Assembly: GCA_014155875.1 (NCBI GenBank)
Contig: JACEFZ010015057.1
Location: 1-64,000 of the forward strand
Direction: 5' to 3'
Source of the DNA: Cepaea nemoralis
Lineage: Eukaryota; Mollusca; Gastropoda; Stylommatophora; Helicidae
DNA length: 64,000 nucleotides
Shown here: one piece after another, positions 43,965 through 55,260 of the stretch
Position numbering within the stretch: position 1 is the stretch's first letter
Layout: each line of letters begins with the position of its first letter
The notes under the pieces: model-generated
Database searches by the model: none
What the model was told of the DNA's origin: nothing
What the model saw: the letters and a program-made list of their open reading frames with translations, nothing else
Translations under genes and position numbers: made by a program

Positions 43965-44165
43965 AAAGGATCATCATCATCATCAAGTACCATGCCGAAA
44001 GGCTTGGGTGGTCATGGTTCGCCATCTTACACGGTCATCAGAGTCTCGAATCAGATCTGTGTTCTTGTCCCCACCATGCTATGTTACCAGATCATCATCC
44101 TCTGTCTTCCTCTTGCTCTCTTACAAACAAGCTTGCCAGTTGGATATCACCTATCAGAGGAAGAG
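43965..44165 (-). pseudogene. LINE-T 3' tail with (GAT)n
   Basis: Minus-strand tail containing GACTCTGATGACCGTGTAAG, GGCATGGTACTTGATGATGA and a short GAT run. Matching tails are at 56490-56640 and 59157-59340. Confidence 0.6.
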
Positions 44166-44182
44166 TAAGGTACCTCCTTTCC

Positions 44183-44569
44183 TCAGTTAGAAGTTCTTGC
44201 TTTAATTTTGAGTAATATCATTCTATCTTTATGAGCCCAGAATCCACTAATATTTTTCTCTAAGTTTCTTTTTACTAAAATTCCTACTCCTCTCTCGTGG
44301 TGATCTCTTCCCGGGTTGATGAATATGTAGTCGTTTCTCCTTATATAACTCGCATCTGTCCATCTTGTTTCAGACACACCTAAAATATCTAAATCCATGT
44401 TTTTGGCTTCCGAAATAAGGTTGCCAAATTTCCCTGCTTGATACAGGGTGGGTAAGCTCCACGTACCAATTCTTAGACTTCTCCTTCTACTTTTCAGGTA
44501 GGTATTGCCATAATGCACCCTTCCAAAAGAATTTGAGATGCATTCGTCATTATGCAATTTCTTTCTCAC
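44183..44569 (-). pseudogene. LINE endonuclease N-terminal fragment
   Basis: The minus frame of 128 codons has LRIGTWSLPTLYQAGKFGNL and MDLDILGVSETRW. These correspond to the start of the APE-type endonuclease (RIGTWNVRTL..., DILGxSETRW with its catalytic Glu). The Asn of the usual TWNVRT is replaced by Ser. RGVGILVKRNLEKNI follows. The frame ends before the later catalytic Asp/His motifs. It may belong to the same family as LINE-E further right, but they are not contiguous. Confidence 0.75.
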
Positions 44570-45045
44570 TATCGGAGTTGTCTCTTCCCTGAGAATATTT
44601 ACAACAGGCTCATCTCCAGGGGCAAAGACATACCCGTATCACTGTTTACTTTCTGTTTTGATCGCATTGCTATCTGTGGGATACTACGTGGTGAGGTCCC
44701 CAATCTCTTCCACGATGGCCAGCCATGTTGACTATCGTGTCCTGAACACGCCTCATTGTGTGTCACATACTCTGCTGTTTCGCGATTCGAAGCCGTTGAT
44801 CGTGTACTAGGGACAGACATTCCCTTAGTAGGATATTACCCCTACTTCTCTCATGTAGTTTAGCCAGTCAGCCAAGACTGTTGCCCGTGGTGTGGTCACC
44901 GTCGTACACAAGCGGTATTTGTGGAGCATAAATGAGCTAGATAAATAGATGGGAACCAAATAGAATCCTGGTCTATACCTAGGGTTATGGCTGCCACTGA
45001 CCGTGAAGTACCATCCCTCTCTCTTAACCCTACATCACTAGAATT
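44570..45045. other. No recognised feature
   Basis: Includes the upstream extension of the endonuclease fragment (minus frame 44599-44820, no domain) and about 200 bp of unassigned sequence before the CTT array. Confidence 0.4.
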
Positions 45046-45089
45046 CTTCTTCTTCTTCTTCTTCTTCTTCTTCTTCTTCTTCTTCTTCT

Positions 45090-45128
<39 letters not shown>

Positions 45129-45340
45129 TCTTCTTCCTCTTCCTCTTCCTCTTCTTCTTCTTCTTCTTCTTCTTCTTCTTCTTCTTCTTCTTCTTCTTCT
45201 TCTTCTTCTTCTTCTTCTTCTTCTTCTTCTTCTTCTTCTTCTTCTTCTTCTTCTTCTTCTTCTCTTCTTCTTCTTCTTCTTCTTCTTCTTCTTCTTCTTC
45301 TTCTTCTTCTTCTTCTTCTTCTTCTTCTTCTTCTTCTTCT

Positions 45341-45387
<47 letters not shown>

Positions 45388-45676
45388 TTCTTCTTCTTCT
45401 TCTTCTTCTTCTTCTTCTTCTTCTTCTTCTTCTTCTTCTTCTTCTTCTTCTTCTTCTTCTTCTTCTTCTTCTTCTTCTTCTTCTTCTTCTTGTTCCACTT
45501 CTTCTTCCTCTTCCTCTTCTTCTTCTTCTTCTTCTTCTTCTTCTTCTTCTTCTTCTTCTTCTTCTTCTTCTTCTTCTTCTTCTTCTTCTTCTTCTTCTTC
45601 TTCTTCTTCTTCTTCTTCTTCTTCTTCTTCTTCTTCTTCTTCTTCTTCTTCTTCTTCTTCTTCTTCTTTTCTTCTT
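45046..45676. repeat. CTT/GAA trinucleotide array, about 630 bp
   Basis: Roughly 210 CTT units with scattered CCT or single-base interruptions (45111-45155, 45262, 45362, 45490-45515). On the minus strand it is (GAA)n and directly follows the 3' end of LINE-E. All long Ser, Phe, Glu, Lys or Arg frames here are repeat artefacts. Confidence 0.98.
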
Positions 45677-46785
45677 CAGCGTTCCGAGCCATTGAGGTTT
45701 TTTGCTGCAGATACAGTCCGTCTCCATTCGTCTCTCTGGTTGACCTTCTCATGCCAGTCGTTGATTCCAAGTGCTTGTAGGTATATTATCTCTCCACCGT
45801 CTTCTGGGTCTACGGTCATTTATTTCCCGAGTGTAAGCGAGTTTTGTTTCCATATTGTCTTCCATTCTTTCTATATGCCCCAGCTATTGTAGTCTATTAG
45901 CCTTCATGATACCAGTGATTAGCGGGGACTTAAACAGATCATAAATGTCTTTGTTACTTCTTCTTTTCCACTCTCCACTTTGTGTATCCCTAATGGGTCC
46001 AAAGATGCGCCTTAAAACTTTGTTCTCAAAAGTTTGTAACAAGGCTTCGTCTCCTTTCGTTGTACTTCAGGTTTCAGAGAGTAGAACTGGTCTAATCAGT
46101 GTTTTATATATTGTGATTTTGGTGTTACGAGGTAGCGCATTTGATTTTAGTAGATGTTGTAGTGCATAGTATATCGTATTTCCAGAATTGATTCTAGTTT
46201 GCATTTCTTCCCTTATGATGTGTTACTATTAGTGTTGGAACTCTTCGTTGGCTGCTGAGGATGGGGACGGAGCACTTATGGGAATGCCCCGAATGCTGTG
46301 ATGTCGATTCCTAAATCAATCAATCAATCAATCAATCAATTAATCAATCAATCAAACCCTTATGATGTTGGAGCAGTTGAAGATTGTACCCAGGTATTTG
46401 TATGTTTCCGTTATTTTAATGGTCATATTATCTATTTGTATGTGGCCAGAGTTTTTAGCCATTCCTTCTCTTGAAATGACCATATATTCTGTCTTATCTT
46501 GGTTGATAACCAACCCCATCTGTTTGGGCTTTTTCCTTCAAGTGAGTCAATATTTCCAAAGTCTTTTGTTCATTTTCCCCTAAAATATCTATATCATCTG
46601 CATAACCAAGCAGCTTGGATGTTCCTCCAATATCACATTCCTCCTTTACCTTCCTTACAACTTTCTCTAGAGCCAGATTGAAGAGTAGCCGCGATAGTGC
46701 ATCACCTTGTTTCAAGCCTGATGTTACTTGGAAAGGGTCTGATTTCCTGCCTTTATATGTTACTAGAATACACTTCAGAAAAATT
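45677..46785 (-). pseudogene. LINE-E: reverse transcriptase and tail, minus strand
   Basis: From 46785 downwards the minus strand has LKQGDALSRLLFNLALEKVV (motif B) and LLGYADDIDILGENEQ (motif C, YADD, near 46610-46590). Next come YLGTIFNC, TRINSGNTIYYAL, IYKTLIRPVLL, FENKVLRRIFGPIRD and ITGIMKANRLQ. The end is a decayed ...QKTSMARNAEE word running into (GAA)n at 45676. Several frameshifts and stops occur. A LINE-R tail is inserted at 46222-46356. The 5' part (endonuclease, RT motifs 0-A) is missing. Confidence 0.85.
46222..46356 (+). mobile_element. LINE-R tail inserted in LINE-E, with target duplication
   Basis: 135 bp: the last codons (LRWLLRMGTEHLWECPECCDVDS, stop) plus (TCAA)n. Flanked by CCCTTATGATGT at 46210-46221 and 46357-46368, a perfect 12-bp duplication. 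The LINE-E reading continues across the gap when this is removed. An extremely 5'-truncated but genuine retrotransposition. Confidence 0.9.
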
Positions 46786-46794
46786 TATGAAGTG

Positions 46795-46925
46795 GATTCG
46801 CCTGATGGCGAGGGACACTGGTAATAGTGAAAGCTAATCCACACGCAAAATCAGTTCAGTGCACTTCCCAGTAGTGGCAACTGCTAGAAGAAAAAGCACG
46901 TGTATGGACTACGCAAGAGTTAAAA
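46795..46925 (+). mobile_element. SINE-C 3' fragment
   Basis: GATTCGCCTGATGGCGAGGG, AAAGCTAATCCACACGCAAA and ACGTGTATGGACTACGCAAG match the body of SINE-C. Confidence 0.7.
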
Positions 46926-47257
46926 TTGAAGGAACGCAAAAAAAGAAAAGAAGCTTACATTGGTTTTTCTAGAACTTGCTATATCGTTGAACGGACAACA
47001 ACAACAATATGCCATTATTATGCTGATTGATGGCAGACCAACTTTAAGAAGGAAAAAGACATTGTAATTATACAAAGAATAACGCGAATCTAGGTCATAC
47101 GTTTGCTCATTATTAACTACAAAAAAATGCACGCTACAGATGTTTGTGTTGTGTGGTTGTCATTCATTTCCATAATCCTGTGTGATCAGGGGTCACGGTT
47201 ATTCATGTTTCAAGGTCGTGTGTTTATTGTTCATTTGAAGAAGAACACAAACATTTT
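46926..47257. other. No recognised feature
   Basis: Unassigned sequence. Confidence 0.4.
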
Positions 47258-47345
47258 CCATCTGTCTGTCTGTTTTTCTGCCTGCTTGATGCCTTGCGCG
47301 ATTGTATGTCTGTCTGTCTGTATGTATGTGTAGAGGTGAGTGTAT
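47258..47345. repeat. CTGT / GTAT short microsatellites
   Basis: CTGTCTGTCTGTTTTTCTGC and TGTCTGTCTGTCTGTATGTA runs. Confidence 0.8.
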
Positions 47346-48125
47346 GTATTAGTTAGTTAGTCGCGATTCCAACTTCACGGCAACGGGTCGTCCGCATTAT
47401 GCTCCGTTCCTTGTGCCAGCGAATATCACGCAAAATGCTCCTCACTGCCCTATGTGAACAATGGAACAGACAGTAGTATCGGCAAGCCAACAGCCCGCAC
47501 AGGTACACTGTGCATAATGCCGCCGCCAGAATGCCAACACAAAAGTCCTCCACGAAAAATACAGTTCATCGTCGATGGAATCGGCAGTCACCAGAACGAC
47601 TTCACTGACCCGGGTATTATCCCATATGGCTTCGGTCTCTTTCCGCAGGGCGACCCGCAAAAAGCGCCGCACAAAGCACGAACTCCGTAGCTCCAGCGAC
47701 GACTCCCAGGAGTCTCCTGAAAATGCACTCGTGAACCGAAAAGGCAAACCAGTGAATTCAGCAACAGCCGGCCGCCATCGTTCTGATCATGCAGTTCACG
47801 CTACAAACAACCGCGGACAGATGTAAAAGCATTGCACGTGAAATTCAATGCTCACAGTGTCGCGCCACGCACTCACTCAGTAGCAGGGCGACGCAACCAT
47901 GTACTACCAGTCCAACATGAGGAACATGCGAATGCAAACCGTAGCCACAAGCGTAAACACTCCAGAGGCCTTAACGGTTTAAATGCCTATCTGCTATGTT
48001 GGGGACCGGAAGTCCGGAGACTAAGTCTCAGCCCAAGCCTCCTTATACGCCTCTTACGACATGCATGGAAGGAAACAGTGTTAACTATTCTTCGCTTCCC
48101 TTATGGGCCCCGGCAACACACGGGC
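47346..48125. other. Unassigned, GC-richer stretch with overlapping open frames
   Basis: Open frames of 78-101 codons occur on both strands (47454-47690 plus, 47575-47826 plus, 47442-47747 minus). The word KRRTKHELRSSS at about 47665-47700 resembles KRRTMHELRSSS on the minus strand at 59560-59600, so part of this is probably another dispersed element. No domain is recognisable. Confidence 0.4.
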
Positions 48126-48129
48126 GAGA

Positions 48130-48690
48130 GTGTCCGCCCGTCCGTCCGTCCGACTGTCCGTGTGTGTGTGTGTGTGTGTGTCTGTGTGTGTGTGTCTGTG
48201 TCTGTGTGTGTGTGTGTGTGTCTGTGTCTGTGTTTGTGTGTGTATGTATGCATGCAGATGTGTATGTAGATGTGTATGTAGATGTGTATGTAGATGTGTA
48301 TGTAGATGTGTATGTAGATGTGTATGTAGATGTGTATGTAGATGTGTATGTAGATGTGTATGTAGATGTGTATGTAGATGTGTATGTAGATGTGTATGTA
48401 GATGTGTATGTAGATGTGTATGTAGATGTGTATGTAGATGTGTATGTAGATGTGTATGTAGATGTGTATGTAGATGTGTATGTAGATGTGTATGTAGATG
48501 TGTATGTAGATGTGTATGTAGATGTGTGTGTGTGTGTGTGTCTGTGTGTGTATGTGTGTGTGTGTCTGTGTGTGTGTGTCTGTGTCTGTGTTTGTGTGTG
48601 TGTCTGTGTCTGTGTTTGTGTGTGTATGTATGCATGCAGATGTGTACGTAGATGTGTATGTAGATGTGTATGTAGATGTGTGTGTGTTTC
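48130..48690. repeat. GT-rich array with 12-bp unit core
   Basis: (GT)n with TCTG interruptions at 48158-48245, then about 22 units of the 12-mer GATGTGTATGTA (48255-48522). A second GT-rich block follows, ending again in ATGTATGCATGCAGATGTGT and three 12-mers (48620-48680). The flanking blocks are copies of one another. Confidence 0.97.
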
Positions 48691-48699
48691 TGTTTGCCT

Positions 48700-48815
48700 T
48701 CACTTGCTTTGAACTCAAGCGTAGACAATACATGTGCCACTACCTGTAGTGCACTGAACTGATATTTTTACATGTGGATTAGCTTTCCCTATAACCAGTG
48801 TTTCTCGCCACTATC
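48700..48815 (-). mobile_element. SINE-C 3' fragment
   Basis: The minus strand contains GAGAAACACTGGTTATAGGG, AAAGCTAATCCACATGTAAA and CAGTGCACTACAGGTAGTGG, matching the SINE-C body. Confidence 0.65.
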
Positions 48816-49740
48816 TTCATTTCTTTTCCTACATCTCGTTTCCTTGAGTTTTAAGCTCTTCTTCTATTTCTTTTACCCTGCGGATTCCAGACAAAGGCTT
48901 ATCTAGTTATATTATGTTCCGATTTTCTCAATGTTTGACCTACACAACCCAAGCGTCTTTTCTTCACCTCGAGTGACAAAGAAACATTTCAGATAAAATT
49001 CTTCATCTTGTGAAATACTGCCTTCGCTTGGTTTATTCTAGATGGAGCTTAATTAATACATCTTCCATCAACGGTTGTTCAAGTGCCCAAATACTTACAT
49101 ACATTCACTTTGATGTTGTATTTGTTAAAACATTTTTAATATATCAGATAAAATGAAAACGCACGGAACATTTGAGCAGAAATCCGGACTTTCCCATTCA
49201 TCTCAGAAAAGACTGTCATTTTCATGAATGATAATGCATATATTTTATCTCCTCCTTTTCTAATCTGCACAATGCTCGTATTTACGGGTCTTTTCTTTGT
49301 CCCGGTGAATCACCTCTTTGATCCCTGATTAAATGTGTGCATATTAAAGCCACCATGTAAAATCAATTTTCCACTACAGTTTCTTTACTAACCTTGTACA
49401 AACTCACAAATGCACTTGATGATGTTTTTGTAATTAATCTTAACAATACAATGGATGGACAAATTGCGTTTGTAGAATGCTGTTATTTGTGATCAAGACA
49501 TCTAGTCGTCGCTGGTTACAAATTACGTTATTCCACATGTCAAATCGGCCCTCATGTTTTCCTTATCACTAATGATGTTTCCCATTGAATGCAATTTTCA
49601 TCTTCTCAAGATATCATCCTTAGGATTAACAATCCTCGAACTATTTGTTTTCTGATTTTGTTTACCTCATTTCTTTCTGTCGCGGAAGGTTTCTGCAGCG
49701 AATGTCTTAGGAGGGAATAACCAATGTAAAAATCACGAGT
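48816..49740. other. No recognised feature
   Basis: About 900 bp of unassigned sequence with no frame above background. Confidence 0.4.
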
Positions 49741-50900
49741 GCGTTGCTTTCAATGAGGCTAAAGATACGTTACTTTCAATGAAGCTAAATGTGCATTACT
49801 TTCACTGAGAATAAAAATAAATTACTTTTAATAAAGCTATATGCACATTAATTTTACTGAGGCTAAATGTAACACTATTTTCAGTGAGGCTAAATTTACA
49901 TTACTTTCATTGGGGCTAAATATGCATTACTTTCAAGAAGCTGAGTGTACATTACTTTAACTGAGACTAAAAATACATTACTTTCAATGAGGCTAAATGA
50001 ATATTACATTCAATGATGCTAAATCTGCATTACTTTCACTGAGACTAAACATAAATTACTTTCAATAAATTTTAATGTCCGTTAAATTCACTGCGGCTAA
50101 ATGTACATTACTTTCATTGAAGCTAAATATATATTACTTATACAGAGACTAAATATACATTACTTTCATAGGGGCTAAATGTACATTTCTTACACTGAGA
50201 TTAAGTATACATTACTTTCAATGGGGCTAAATGTACATTTCTTATACTGAGACTAAATATACATTACTTCAATGGGGCTAATGTACATTACTTATAAAAA
50301 GAAAAATAAAATGGTTGCGTATCCCTTACGGGACGTTGCAGTCAACACCAGCATTTTTCAGCTGCTGTTGATGTACTAGGCAAGTGTTACGTTCAGTAGT
50401 TTGCCATTACTTTCTGAACGACCGGCTCCCATACCAGCACGTTATAGCACAACGCGATACGGTCTGCTGCACAAATCGGTCGCAGCTGAGCTTCAAACGC
50501 CTGGTACCCGGCTCACGAACCGTGTTCGCAAGCCTTTAGCTACGGAGCCGGCTACATTTCTTATACTGAGACTAAATATACATTACTTTCAATGGGGCTA
50601 AATGTGTATTACTTTCACTGAGACTAAATATAAATTACTTGCAATAAAGCTAAATGTACTTTAATCTCACTGTGGCTAAATGTACATTACTTTCACTGAA
50701 GCTATACGTGCATTATTTTCAATGAGGCTAAATGTACGTTACTTTCAATGAGGCTAAATGTACATTACTTTCAATGAGGCTAAATGTACATTACTTTCAC
50801 TGAAGCTATACGTGCATTATTTTCAATGAGGCTAACAGTATGTCACTTTCAATAAGGTTAACTATACATTACTTACAATGAGTACACATGTGCATTACTC
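49741..50900. repeat. 26-27-bp minisatellite, interrupted by SINE-A
   Basis: Some 30 units of AATGAGGCTAAATGTACATT plus ACTTTC, with subtypes CACTGAGACTAAATATAAAT and TTATACTGAGAC. The SINE at 50297-50553 interrupts them, after which the same subtypes resume. Confidence 0.95.
50297..50553 (-). mobile_element. SINE-A copy inserted in the 27-bp array
   Basis: Minus strand from GCCGGCTCCGTAGCTAAAGG to CCCGTAAGGGATACGCAACC and an A-rich tail. Flanks ACATTACTTATA (50285-50296) and ACATTTCTTATA (50554-50565) may be a target duplication with one mismatch, though the array itself contains both words. Confidence 0.85.
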
Positions 50901-51390
50901 ATAACCATGTGTACAAGCCAATTGTTATAATGGTCTCGGAATTGCCAGAGTATGAAAGATGGCGAGGAAGGTAACTAGCTACCCCATCTCATATTATTTG
51001 ATCTAGAATATGTTCATTCATTGTAATGTTTGTATTTTCCTAAGACACCACTGTTTTGTTCTTAATTTTTGTATTTCCGCAAGAACCCATATTTGTGTGT
51101 TCATTCATTGTATTCTGTGTACTATTTTTCCACATAAACCACATTTTTGTATTTTCCACAGAAACCACTTCTTTACTGCTATCGGATGTTTATCTGCTGT
51201 CCTCTTTGCATTTTACTTGCCTACATAAGTTAATTCTCCTTCCAGTGCTCCAAGACGCTCTTCTCACTTGAGTTGGCCGCTGTTTAGTGGTCAGTATGTT
51301 ATTCCAGAAGTCAGCGTGGACGCTGGGCTTAATGCGCTTTCGCTGAATATTCCGATGCACTGTCGACGGGATCCGGTGTTCATTCCCTAC
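50901..51390. other. Mostly unassigned; possible LINE-W scrap
   Basis: TATTTTCCACAGAAACCACT, CTGCTATCGGATG and TTTATCTGC at 51145-51200 resemble the LINE-W fragment near 6920-6970, on the minus strand. The match is short. Confidence 0.35.
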
Positions 51391-51525
51391 ACCCGTCAGT
51401 TGGACGTCAACGTCGACGCTTCGTTCAAAAAGCAATGGCAAACTACGTATAGTAACAATTGCTTATCAAATCAGTCTGGATTGCAATTGATTGCAACTTC
51501 CTGCATAGGACATGCAACATAAAGT
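51391..51525 (+). mobile_element. SINE-A 3' fragment
   Basis: TTCAAAAAGCAATGGCAAAC, a decayed middle and CTTCCTGCATAGGACATGCA: the last 130 bp of SINE-A. Confidence 0.65.
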
Positions 51526-51639
51526 TTTTCATCTTGCAACAGCACGATCTAAGTGCGTGCGTGCTGTCACTCACAATGGTCACACTTTCCTCGTGCCTCA
51601 GATGTGACACGTTCCTATTGTGGCCCCTTATGTTGTGAA

Positions 51640-51893
51640 GAAAAAAAAAAGGGTTAGTTGCATATCCTTTACAGAATGTCGCAGTCAACCCCAGCATTTG
51701 TTTTGCATATTTGTGATATCTTGGCAAGTTTACGTCCAGTAGTTTGCAATGGCTTTCTTAACGACCGGCACACGTACTTTTGTATGAAAACCAACGCAAG
51801 GGGTTAGGCTACTAAATCGCCCGAAGTTGTTTTTCGAACGCGGTATGTGGGATTACGAACAGCGTTCGGAAATCGTTCGCCACAGAGCTGGTG
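51640..51893 (-). mobile_element. SINE-A copy, full length
   Basis: Minus strand: AGCTCTGTGGCGAACGATTT head, ACGCTGTTCGTAATCCCACA, AAAGCCATTGCAAACTACTG and TCTGTAAAGGATATGCAACT. A T run on the plus side (51641-51650 reads as A on plus) complicates the tail. It is a diverged member. Confidence 0.8.
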
Positions 51894-52092
51894 TTCTAAT
51901 GTTCTAAAGAGGACGTAACAAAATAAAAATCCCAGATTCATGGCGATAGAGAATAACCAGTTTTAATGATAAAAATTCTGATCCAGTGTCTTTACAACAA
52001 CACAATCAAACTACACTCTGTGTTTAATCATAGTGATAGACTAACACAGCTGGTCAGAAGTAAACAGGTACTTGCATTTATACTGAGGACTG
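51894..52092. other. No recognised feature
   Basis: Short unassigned interval. Confidence 0.4.
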
Positions 52093-52155
52093 ATTGGCAC
52101 CTAGCTGTCTTGACAGGTGATAGTGTGTTGCATTGTGCTTAAAAAAGGCATAAGG
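52093..52155 (-). mobile_element. LINE-Z 3' UTR fragment
   Basis: CTGTCTTGACAGGTGATAGT, GTTGCATTGTGCTT and AAAAAAGGCATAAGGAC match the 3' UTR of LINE-Z seen at 62180-62235. Confidence 0.65.
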
Positions 52156-52830
52156 ACAGGGATTGAGCCATACGTCTCCTTAGCACAAAGCCTGGGCTGA
52201 ATTGTAGAGACCATGTGTTGCTCCTGCATCACTGTCCCTCTCTCAGCCTGCTTAGTCTACTCTAGAGAAAAAGTAACATCAATAAAGTTGAAAAAAAGAC
52301 AAGCTACATGAAGCTGCCGGATAAACAAAGCAATACTCTAACTGTCCGGCTGTCTGTATTTCCATCATAGACCTGTTGCCGATCAAGATCTAGGGTCTGG
52401 TCTGCCACGCCATGATATTTGGTCATTAGGTTGCATTTCCTAGGAAATGGCTTGTACCCGAAGCCGTTGGCATAATGTGGGGTGTCGGGTTTAGTAAGCT
52501 TCACCCAACATTCGGCGATAACAAACTTCATGTAGTACCGTTTACTCTTACACGGTAGCTCCATCATATTTGACTAAGACCTGACACACATATTGAGGAC
52601 ACATCATTGTATACTTGCCAGTCAACAGTAACCTAAAGTTGTGAGAACCACTTCTGAAAGTATTTGTAGACAATCTTCGATGTGATGAACTCCTGATCTT
52701 ACAGGAGACAGTTCTCATGTTTACCAATCTTCAGTGAGCTGAAGGATACATCTTGAAGACATCAGACACACACAACATCTATTACTACATGTTTTATGAG
52801 AACAATGTTCGTGTTTAATTATAAATCAGA
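52156..52830. other. No recognised feature
   Basis: Unassigned. A minus-strand frame (52304-52567, 87 codons) shows no domain I know. Confidence 0.4.
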
Positions 52831-52835
52831 GCTGT

Positions 52836-54525
52836 TGTGACTAATCGTCCCTGGAGGAAAGTGGACTCGACCAGCACATCTTTAATATCCTTCTACTATT
52901 GGGAGTATTGAATGACTTTTGTCTACATTCCTCCCTTCCGTCTTTCATACACTATATCTCTCTCTCTTTCTCTCTCTCTCTCTCTCCTTCATAACATACC
53001 CTGACAACAGTTCCTCCAACAATTAATAACCTGTTTATTGTTGAAAATCATGTCAGTTGTATGTATTGAATGTGTATCTGTAGTTGTTAATGTCTGCTAA
53101 TGTGAGTGCAAGATAGGACTTTTAGACGTTATTCTTCATAGTTTCTCCAGCATATTCAAACGGCCAAAACATCAGACATTACACATAGACATGGAACGAT
53201 CTCACCCTGAATGTTCCTTTCCGGCTTGAGTCTGGGCTTAATCCAATTATTGAAAACAATTGTCAATGTTTTATCATCAGAAACATAATCCAATAAAGGT
53301 AAGTCACTGAAGTTCAGATATGTCCTGTTTTGGAAGGTAGTATAGTCCACCACTGAATACACATCATCACTGTATATAAATGTCTATTTCTATGTGAAAT
53401 GTTCTCGTGTTCTTCAATGTTTCTTTTAGGTGATTACCTAATTGCACTCTATTTTAGCCTATTTGCTCTGCTTGAATAAAGGTCTTTCACTGAAGTTCAC
53501 CAAAACATATTTCTTGGCATTCGTTATGTCACCACCTCTTATTGACTGTTTAGGTTGACTTTGTTATAGTGACATATCTTCACTGCACCTGTGAAGTGAC
53601 TGATTAACGTGAATGTTCTTTCCTTTATTATCAACACGGCTTTCTCTGTACAAGAGATGTACTGGTTTATCTTCTTTGATATGTCCAGCTGTGTAGTGGA
53701 ACCTGGGTAATAAACATTAAATCAGATGATTTAAGTCTGCTTTATATTACTGTTTATGTGATTGTCTTTCTCCAGCCGTAATGAAAAGCTTCCGAAAGAC
53801 TACTCTGACATAAACAGCAGAATTCACTAAAGTCTAAACTATTCACTAATAGAAAGCAATGGTAAACGCTATGCTCACACATCTATTTGCCTATGCTAAT
53901 ATTACTCTGATATATTAATACCTTATATATGCACTTATCCTCTTGGAATCGAAATACACTAGCGAATAACACACTAATATCCCATATTCTTTCTATCATT
54001 AGGGACGTGTATTTCTTTCCCCACTCATGAGGCATAGATCATTCAGCCCAGTTTGGAACACACACTAACTAGAAACCCCAGGTTCGGATATTTATAACGA
54101 GTGTCCAATCTTCCGGTGAGTGTTTGATCTACCATCCTCAACCCTCATCTCTTGACGTATCCTGCCCATCAAAAGCAGTGAAATCACGTAGTGGTTAGTT
54201 GTTCGTTTCTCTCCGTTCCTAAGCTGTTTCCCTCGTTCATCGCTCGTCGCACTTCAAAGAAATCTATTCTTTGATCACCGTCTCCCGCTGTGTTTGTCCG
54301 GTGTTGAAGTTTCCCCCAGCGCGATCGTACCGTTTCCCGTGTCCGGTCAGATCGTCAAGCAATGAACTTTACGAACACCAGTATCCTATTTTCATATTTG
54401 TCGGTCAATGATCTTTTATTCGTCCTCATCTCAGAATGAAGTACACAATGGTTAACCCTCCTTCTTCCTTGTATTTTAATATGTGTGTTATCAAGGAATC
54501 ACTAAACTGCAGTTTTTCCGTGACA
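52836..54525 (-). mobile_element. Solo LTR of the Gmr1-like element
   Basis: 1,690 bp, starting TGTGACTAATCGTCCCTGG and ending CCGTGACA on the plus strand. It is flanked by perfect 5-bp duplications GCTGT (52831-52835 and 54526-54530). It aligns with the LTRs at 15188 and 20573 throughout, with roughly 8-10% difference over most parts and more in the U3 end (54170-54420). No internal sequence remains, so LTR-LTR recombination followed an older insertion. The 68-codon frame is present at 53156-53362. Confidence 0.92.
53156..53362 (-). CDS. Small LTR open frame, conserved counterpart
   Basis: Same 68-codon frame as at 15508-15714. Residues 1-42 are identical; the last 26 differ at about seven positions. 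No recognised domain. Reality as a protein is unproven. Confidence 0.3.
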   Translation of the reverse strand: MYSVVDYTTFQNRTYLNFSDLPLLDYVSDDKTLTIVFNNWIKPRLKPERNIQGEIVPCLCVMSDVLAV

Positions 54526-54530
54526 GCTGT

Positions 54531-55126
54531 AGATTCAAATAATAAAATGTGAACCCATAACAATTGTTCAGTAATCTAAAGATAGGAGACACTGATGTAC
54601 GTGACTGTGCAACTGGTAAAATGACAGGTCAACATTTGCTGCAAGAGTGCTCAACATTTGCTGCGGAAATGTACAACAATAGCAGTACAGAGAAGCTTAT
54701 GTTGGCCTACATTCGCTTTATTTGAGGACAAACTTAATGGAGATGTCAACAAGCTCACTTTGTCTGGTGTATTCTTTAAATGTATTCAGGTTGGCATCTG
54801 TAGGTGTACAAAGAAGGAGAAAACGTGAACCTAAAGTGTATTACCACGCATGATGTTTCATTATACAAACATTTCACAACATGAGTAATCATCACCTTAT
54901 GCCACGCTGATGTCCTGGATAATAGTTCACCCACCACCCTGCATTTGTCATAATCTTGGATTAGTACAGAGTGTTTATTTTTCTTGTCTCTTCGCCAAGG
55001 CGTCTAATAATTAACACATTTGTCATTAGTTCGCACTTTTTACCATTGAGTTTACACGTTGTCACTAACTGACGAAGAATTGTGATGATTTGTTCCTGGA
55101 ATACAACAAGTAATGGTGTACAGACC
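54531..55126. other. No recognised feature
   Basis: Unassigned; the repeated word CAACATTTGCTGC occurs twice near 54640. Confidence 0.4.
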
Positions 55127-55260
55127 GAATGGAAGTAGAAGGACAGGCCGGCCACGTAAACGATGGACAGAGGGAATCTGGATACAAGAAATCCATAAAC
55201 GGGCACTCTACCGCTGTTTGTGCTTCACCTCGACACCGCAAAGTAACAGAGGATCAAAAT
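55127..55260 (+). pseudogene. Possible LINE tail scrap
   Basis: Near 55125-55185 one frame reads NGSRRTGRPRKRWTEGIW, like the GRPRKRWxDDI word of LINE C-termini. Nothing else supports it. Confidence 0.35.

Noticed and set aside
44183..44569. Host AP endonuclease gene
   Set aside because: The N-terminal words (GTWSLPTLYQAGK, DILGVSETRW) are those of LINE endonucleases, and the later catalytic motifs are missing.
44896..45892. Long frames of Ser, Phe, Glu, Lys or Arg
   Set aside because: Direct translation of the GAA/TTC array in all frames.
47346..48125. A host exon in the GC-richer stretch
   Set aside because: Overlapping frames on both strands, no domain, no consistent splice sites, and part resembles sequence near 59560.
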